Shown: positions 32,801 through 37,506 of the stretch, piece by piece
Layout: the number at the start of each line of letters is the position of its first letter
Position numbering within the stretch: position 1 is the first letter of the stretch
Source: Nannocystis sp.
Lineage (GTDB): Bacteria; Myxococcota_A; Polyangia; Nannocystales; Nannocystaceae
Reading direction: 5' to 3'
Length of the DNA: 37,506 bases
NCBI GenBank assembly: GCA_016712315.1
Contig: JADJRG010000020.1
Coordinates: forward strand, 1 to 37,506
Notes under the pieces: generated by a model
Told to the model about the DNA's origin: nothing
Databases searched by the model: none
The model's input: the letters and a program-made list of their open reading frames with translations, nothing else
Position numbers and translations under genes: made by a program

Positions 32801-33257
32801 GTTCGCCGTCCCAGGCGAGATGGACCTCGAAACCCCACTCCCGGAGCAGATGGCCCTCTGCGCGCAGGCGGATGTAGGCGAGCGCGCGCAAGAGCTCGCC
32901 CCCAAAGACATCCGTGGTGGCGGCGGCGGCGCGGACGAGCGCGACCACGTGGTTGTTGATGGCGGGCGCGCCGTCGTTGATCACGGCGGTCTCGCCGCGA
33001 GGCTCGAATAACTTGTCCACCGGCGGGCTCTGTGAGAGCGCGAGCCAGGAGACCCGTAGCGCCTTTTTGGGCGATCTTGAGGGGGGTGTGGACGCAGAGA
33101 GGTCTTCTGGTTGCAGCTCTTGCTCGATGAGCTGAATCAGCATACCGCGGTGTTTTTCGATGACTCGATCGATCAGCTCGATCGGGTCGTGCTGCGCGGC
33201 GATGGGGCGCCAGGCCGCGAGGGCAGCGTCGAGGATCTGGGCGGGGGTCATCGTCAT
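29865..33257 (-). CDS. 1130-residue protein with shared N-terminal domain
   Basis: An unbroken 1130 residues. It begins MTMTPAQILDAALAAWRPIA, with DPIELIDRVIEKHRGMLIQL completing the shared domain. A long middle of two apparently related halves follows: both have a helix, a HILRARGFDAVQGF- or HVLHRQGYDAQHES-like unit, then a beta-strand pair (around residues 360-400, 520-560 and 680-730: LAAAGYDTRLMETADADQSV). Such 'helix-GYDA-strand' units resemble small nuclease-like or recognition folds, but no catalytic motif is clear. The last 400 residues are the module duplicated in the next two genes. ATG 33257 overlaps the helicase stop (ATGA). No signal peptide or membrane span. Function unknown; a structural or ejected protein is possible (inference). 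Confidence 0.8.
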   Translation of the reverse strand: MTMTPAQILDAALAAWRPIAAQHDPIELIDRVIEKHRGMLIQLIEQELQPEDLSASTPPSRSPKKALRVSWLALSQSPPVDKLFEPRGETAVINDGAPAINNHVVALVRAAAATTDVFGGELLRALAYIRLRAEGHLLREWGFEVHLAWDGEHGALGLFRLSAPELLLAVLLDGGEHTSERDPYLYLRAERLHGARQLGGAALPEAPHPPIPYQVLARAAKRGRALLLSPEVQDRDALIAEVVEVLLHSEELLRQGVVQESLIASALAVWSAADPGLREPVQEAPFTAAEGRRRASRPSTDSDNLQELVRDVAERNGEPRSLVQVAEARALAHVLHRQGYDAQHESSTDEVLFPRGDGSLRAIFRVRTNTLSVDATGQPEGLPSLEQLARATDEAHALLRWAQARFAYFPTAAQQAWARASSGPKLPEEFTVEIDTPPAAILDWQKKEVDPLWLPADMTESADHRYVQSITANIAQGGLYNDLERRRELILYRAAAHILRARGFDAVQGFRFMDEGTSRPAIGLYGAIELSGGQLRHKPGWDDPALLRHLRRALGDAEALANTHGWISATVWDRARAIEPDPLPDAIMAKIAPKGLRVAPFPGPPSVFWMKREVEKTAPERPWDNERWLVDLLAQTKGTKEQRRLVKQNGETRVTLRALALRLAAAGYDTRLMETADADQSVVAILRDGQLVAVVEKTALRYAPSLQGSSYLQELTTEVDEERAAMRATIARVAGAGAGAAGLAKRLSELAMRLWPTAPPATAPQRLDPVSDAVAAPRREAEAAELQRIQALAADERGLRDLALRLKELVEPLDKTPFEVRQYFDAQPRAWSIAGHTIAQMIDDYMLEGGPVGGVLEQIAEQLHVDDEADRVLLEKGVLLVPESTLRSDDSTAGKYVLRQEPEGVSRHDLEVLGVELDEDGEETSWVQVRALPAKDGTRPLRQHDGLIDQIQDEPTLLRDWEQYHLLAKALRRAPLDLERTRQLIAYAGVLVAAPRCRGRARATAVRALDLAIREHKTAAAAIEKDYQKMARERLTRVARHLARVAHEVASVCAAGQMELVDPVFRAPDDITPEQDQPGDFEQSAEPYRPHDLLTPDTIMTALEALDWKLPLVDEVHARRRVKPHERGGA

Positions 33258-36200
33258 GAGGGCCCTCGTGCGGCACGCAGCGCGCCCGTGACGGCGTCGG
33301 CCAAGGATTTGAGCAGCCGCGCCTCTTTTTCGGCGTCCGACTCCGCCGGCGCGGGAGCGGCTTTTGTCGGCGGGGACGGCGGAGGGGTCGGAGGGGGCGT
33401 GGCAGCCTTCGGCGGCGGCGCTGGGGTCGTCGCGGGCGCCTCGGCTGTCGCCGCCACCTTCGCGGGCTCGGCGCGGCGGGCGTCGGCGAGCAGAGAGCGC
33501 GGCAGGCCGCGTGACCACCAATGCCGGGCCACCTGGTCGAGCTTGTCGAAGGACTGGCGGCTGCTGGGGGCCAGCTCCAGGTACCTCACCCAGCCGGCGC
33601 GGGTCGGCGGGATCAGGTCGGCGTCGCCCAGGTCGGCGGCGCCGCGGAGCAGGAGGCGGTCGGCCGATTCGACGGGGAAGCGATCCTCGGTGGGCGAGCG
33701 CGGCGCCCAGCGCACAAGAGCGTCCCGGATCTTGGTCGCGGCGCGAGGCCAGAATTTTTCGACAAAGGCGTCGGAGGCTCGATCCCAGGTGAGATCCTGG
33801 AGGGAGCGGATCGGGCGCTCGCTGCCTAAACGAGCCTCCAGCGCCTTGTCCGTGGCGGTGTCGTCGTCCTCGGCCAGCGCGGGCCGCCCTCGCGGGGCAT
33901 GTCGGCGGGTTGATCTCGGGGGTGAGCTCCGCAGGGCGAACGAGCTGCCACAGCGCCTCACCCGCGGCGCGTATGCCGATCTCCTCGTTGCCTTCGACGA
34001 GGCGGACCCGGCCAAACTCGAGGTAGTCGAACTTGTCGCTCGCGCCGAGGCGCGGCCGAGACACCCGTAGCCCCTCGTAGACGGGACCCGCCCAGGAGCG
34101 ACCGACGATCATATCGACGTCGCGTGCGGCGTACATCCAGGGCGCCCATGGCCACACTTCCGGGTCCACCTGCTGGAGCTCGGTGAGCCGATCCTCGGCC
34201 TCTTGACGCAGCCGCGCGGCGTTCTCGGGATCTTGTGTGGTGCGCGCCCACGCAAAACGAGCGACCGCCTGGCGGAGTAGCTGATTCGCCTCCTTCACGA
34301 CGCGCCAGCGGGCCTCCAGGGCCGCTTCCTCGCGCTTCGCCTCCAAGAGAGCGCGCGTCTTCTCCTTGTTGCGGGAGATCGCGAGCAGCACATCCTCGGG
34401 GGAGAGCTGCTGCTGGGCGCCGGGGTTGTTGGTGTCTCGCACGCTGCCTTTGAGCACCTCACCGAGCCAGCCGGCCTTGCCGCTGATCAGAGAGAATCGA
34501 TAGCCGTCCGCCGAACCGTCCGCGAAGTAGTAATAGATGTTGATCACGGGGAATGTGGCGCCCTGGCGCACGCCGCGGCCGTTTCGCTGCTCCAAGTCCG
34601 CGGGGGTCCAGGGCAGATCCAGGTGGTGGATCGAGCAGGTGCGCACCTGGAGATCGATCCCTTCGTAGGCGACGCTGTTGGCGATCACGACGTCGTACTT
34701 CGGGATCGAGGCGCTGTCGGAGGGGCGCGTGCAGGTGCCCGGCGCGGGGGTCTCAGAGCTGAGGCCGTTGAAGTCGCGGGCGATCCGGGTGCGCTCGAGG
34801 GTGTTGACGCTGGAATTGAGCCAGGCGATCCGTTCGGCGGGGATCCCGTGCTCGATAAGGACCTCTTTCATCCACACGTGCACGGCGGTGGGCTCCGCAA
34901 ACACGATGTGGCCGCAGTGCGGTGAGGCGATGATCCTCTTGGCGCACTCGACCAGCTTGGGGCTGTCGTAGACCGGGCGCGGCAGGTCTACGGTGATCTG
35001 CGCCGAGTTGCCCTCCTCATCGTAGACCGTCCTGCTCGCCTGCCCGCCTTCACGCGCGATCTCGAAGGTGTAGCCCTCGTCCAGGTTCGCATGCAGGGCG
35101 ACCAGGCCGAGGCGCGCGAGCAGGCCGAGGATGACGTTCTTGGAGCCTTTGGGGTTCGTGTCGGCGATGACCGCTTCGATCGCTTTGACATAAGCGACGT
35201 ACTTCTCCTCCTGAGCGTCGTCCATGGTGACGGTGATGGTCTCGACCACCGGGCGCGGCAGCTTGAGGTTCACCTCGGCGGCGGTCCTGAAGTCGCCATA
35301 CGTCAAGATGAGGGTACGCAGCTCGTCGAGGTTGATGAACCCCGTGACCGCGCTGGCCATGACCGGGCTCAGGGTGCTGTCGAGCACCTCGCGATACTCG
35401 ATCTTGAGGAAGTGATCGATGAACTGCTCGGGATCGTGGATCCCTACGGCCAAGAACGCGTTGGGGTCGACGAACTGGATGAGGTTGCCTGATCGAGCGG
35501 CGAGTTCTTGGCGGGCGTCGCGGTGAGCAGCACGATGCCGGCGCCCCCGGTGGTGCGACGCACCGCCGCCGCGCGGAAGTCGAGCTGCCAGGCGCGGTTC
35601 GAGCCGTCGCCACTGGACCCCATAAAGCGAGGCACGCCGCCGTCTTCGCGCGGCCCCGGCATGTGTAGGTTTTTGAAGGAAGCCGCCTCGTCGACGATGA
35701 GCATGTCGACGCCGATCTCATCCCAGGTGACACCAGGGTCGTACTCCCAGCCCTCCGGGAGCGCGAGGGTCTCTTCCACCCAGGCCCGAGTCCCGTGCTC
35801 GAGCAGAGCGCGCTGGCGCTCGGTCAGGGCGCTCTTGGCCCAGGCGCTCGCCTTCTCCTTCAGGTTGCGGCGCCGGAGGTTGAGCGAGCGCTCGATGGAC
35901 TCGACCTGCTCTGCGTAGGCGAGCACCGCGTCTACATTCATTTTGGTGCGTGGGAGCGCGTCGTAGCTCAGGATGACGAGGTCGAGCTGGCCCGTCTGGA
36001 GCTCGATCCACTTGCGCGCACGCTCCTCGGGGGTGTCGGTCTCGGAGACGATCTGGCCCTTGCGGGGGCCTCGGCTGAGGATCTTGCGCTTCGAGCCGAT
36101 GACGCGGATCCGGTAGTCCGGCAAGGTGCACAGCACGTCGTCGTGCCACTTCCAGACGAGGGAGCCAGGCACGAGCACCACCGGGCGGCGCACCCACCCT

Positions 36201-37506
36201 CCTGGCGGGCGCGGGCGATCACCGCCAAGGCCGTGTAGGTCTTGCTGACGCCGACGTCGAAGGCGACCAGGCCGCCGCGCTGGGCGAGCACACGCCGGGC
36301 GCCGGCGATCTGGTGATCCTGAGCTGAGGGGCCGCTTGCCCCCAGCGGACGATCGAGAGCGGCTCGGCGGGGTACTGGGGACGATGCGCCCGCGGAAGGC
36401 GCGGTTGTAGGCGTATACGACCTCCTCCTGCCGCGATTCATCGGCGGCCAAGAACTTGTAGAAGGACTCGGCCCAGCGCTGTTGCATCGCGATCCGCTTC
36501 TCCGCCAGCTTCCTCTTGGCTTGGGCCTTGTCCTCGTCTTGGGCCGCCTTCTTGTCCTCTCCGATCGGGTGAAGTTCTTGTTGTCGTGATTGAGCCAGCC
36601 GAGGAAGCTCATGGTCTCGGCGGCGAGGCTGCGCTCGCCGTCCGCGGCGCTGATGAGGCCCCCTTCGCGGACGAGCGTAAGAGCCCCCATGTTCCGGTTC
36701 ATGGTGGCCGAGACCCAGGCGGAGACGAGGTCGAGCGGGATCCACCCATGATTCGGGCTGAGCTCGCTGAGATCGGCGAAGACGACCGGCTTGATGGCCG
36801 CGAGCAGGCGGGAGACCTGCTCCGCGGCGACGCTGTCCCCAGCGTCCGCGCGGGCCTTGGCGCGGTCATGGCGCTGCCAGAGGGTGACGCCGGTGAGGTA
36901 GGCGTCGGCGGGCAGCAGCTCGTCCCAGTCCTCGCCGTCGAGGTTCCATTTTTGATCGACGAGCGCCGCCAACGCGGCCTCAGCGCTGAGGGTGCCGCCT
37001 TGGGCGCCGTGAATCTGAGCAGGCCCTGGAGCTTGAGCGCACGATGCTGGCGGTAGAGCAGCTCGGCTTGAGCGACGATGTCGTTCGGGGGGCCGTTGTA
37101 TTTGGGCTCGATCTCTGGGGTTGGTCGAGCGCGGTGACGAGGCGGCCGCGGCGGTCGAAGGCGCTGAGCAGGCTGTCGCGTGCGGCTGTCTTGTAGGACA
37201 CAGAGCGCAGGGCGGCGATCTGTGCGGGTCGCCGTGCAGCTTCGCGAAGTCGAGCATGTCGGCGTGCAGCTCAGGCCAGAGCGCGGCGGTCAGCTTGCGC
37301 TCGTCCGCGCCCACGGCGGCGAGGTAGCGGCGCACGCGCTCCCCGAGCTCGAGCGCGGTCCGTATCGTCGTCGTCGAGCTCCTCGGGCAAGGCGCCGTCG
37401 GTCTGCGCGACGCCGCGGGCGACGCCTCGCGCCCCGGGTGATCGAGGTGAGCTCGCATGCGGTGCAGATCGGGCGCGGGCTGAGGGCGGCAGGCCCGTGA
37501 AGTGAC
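33254..37506 (-). pseudogene. SNF2-like DEAD/DEAH helicase, 5'-truncated by the window, many frame breaks
   Basis: About 1400 residues in view, open at the right edge, in roughly nine pieces (breaks near 37365, 37215, 37110, 37015, 36560, 36370, 36200, 35490 and 33895). The pieces join to one large helicase of the kind found in phages and integrative elements, often beside an adenine methylase. Motif I region: GGLVAFDVGVSKTYTALAVI (about 36270), in which the usual G-K-T is S-K-T. Then PVVLVPGSLVWKWHDDVL, motif II-like IVDEAASFKN (about 35690), LLTATPAKNSPLD (motif III), GHIVFAEPTAVHVWMKEVL, and motif VI DLEQRNGRGVRQGATFPVIN (about 34590). A helical C-terminus and Pro/Ala tail end at TGA 33254. 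Because every break is a single-base shift without loss of sequence, consensus error is as likely as decay. Confidence 0.75.

Noticed and set aside
18144..37506. Standard tailed prophage
   Set aside because: No terminase, portal, major capsid, tape-measure or tail motifs could be recognised.

Overview
The window is very GC-rich and looks like an accessory region of a myxobacterium, probably Nannocystineae/Polyangia (inference). The hints are a Ser/Asp/Thr-repeat linker leading into a propeller-like start (about 715-1145), a Hanks-type Ser/Thr kinase, and very large NACHT proteins with C-terminal FGE/C-type-lectin folds, an architecture typical of multicellular bacteria. Single-base frame breaks occur in most long genes, many of them in G, C or T runs, and the protein reads on unbroken in the next frame. 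I treat most of these genes as real and the breaks as probable consensus indels, though true decay cannot be excluded.

Layout. 1-2490: fragments (SD-rich surface protein, tyrosine integrase, HTH fragment). 2492-7474, plus strand: a small ORF, a Ser/Thr kinase, then gene A (metallophosphoesterase-NACHT-FGE). 7475-8670: wreckage of a reverse transcriptase C-terminus, an IS21-type transposase piece and an integron-integrase-like N-terminus. 8670-10142: an intact, visibly less GC-rich Schlafen/AlbA_2-GHKL gene. 10260-17945, minus strand: gene B (EAD1-metallophosphoesterase-NACHT-TIR-like-FGE), split by a 3.25-kb Tn7/Tn5053-like transposon (zinc-ribbon protein, DDE transposase, TniB/ExeA ATPase) at about 10902-14156. 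Removing the transposon and one copy of a 4-5 bp target duplication restores gene B in frame.

The most striking local signal: genes A and B, otherwise diverged, end in equal-length 3' segments of about 100 bp. In these, the third codon positions are nearly fixed, first and second positions differ, and the last 31 bp are identical. This is the expected signature of two variable regions of one diversity-generating retroelement (DGR). A reverse-transcriptase remnant lies 100 bp beyond gene A. The picture is a pair of DGR-diversified NACHT conflict sensors whose retroelement has been broken by IS insertion.

18144-37506 is a single minus-strand operon of at least 15 genes, mostly joined by ATGA overlaps or gaps of a few bases. 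In order of transcription it encodes a SNF2-like helicase (its start lies beyond the right edge), a 1130-residue protein and two paralogues of its C-terminal module, a coiled-coil protein, a membrane-anchored M23-like protein, a membrane-anchored SDH/ClpP-fold serine protease, a small beta-rich protein, a Pro/Gln/Tyr-rich repeat protein, a ParA/MinD-type ATPase, a membrane-anchored methyltransferase-like protein, three small membrane proteins, and a Mom/XF1762-like acetyltransferase fused to a large beta-rich region. Four of these proteins begin with the same short N-terminal domain (consensus around YSPxxVDxxIxxHRxxL), which looks like a shared docking or packaging tag. I recognise no described system with this gene set. 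A virus-like or plasmid-like module with a membrane component is my best guess.
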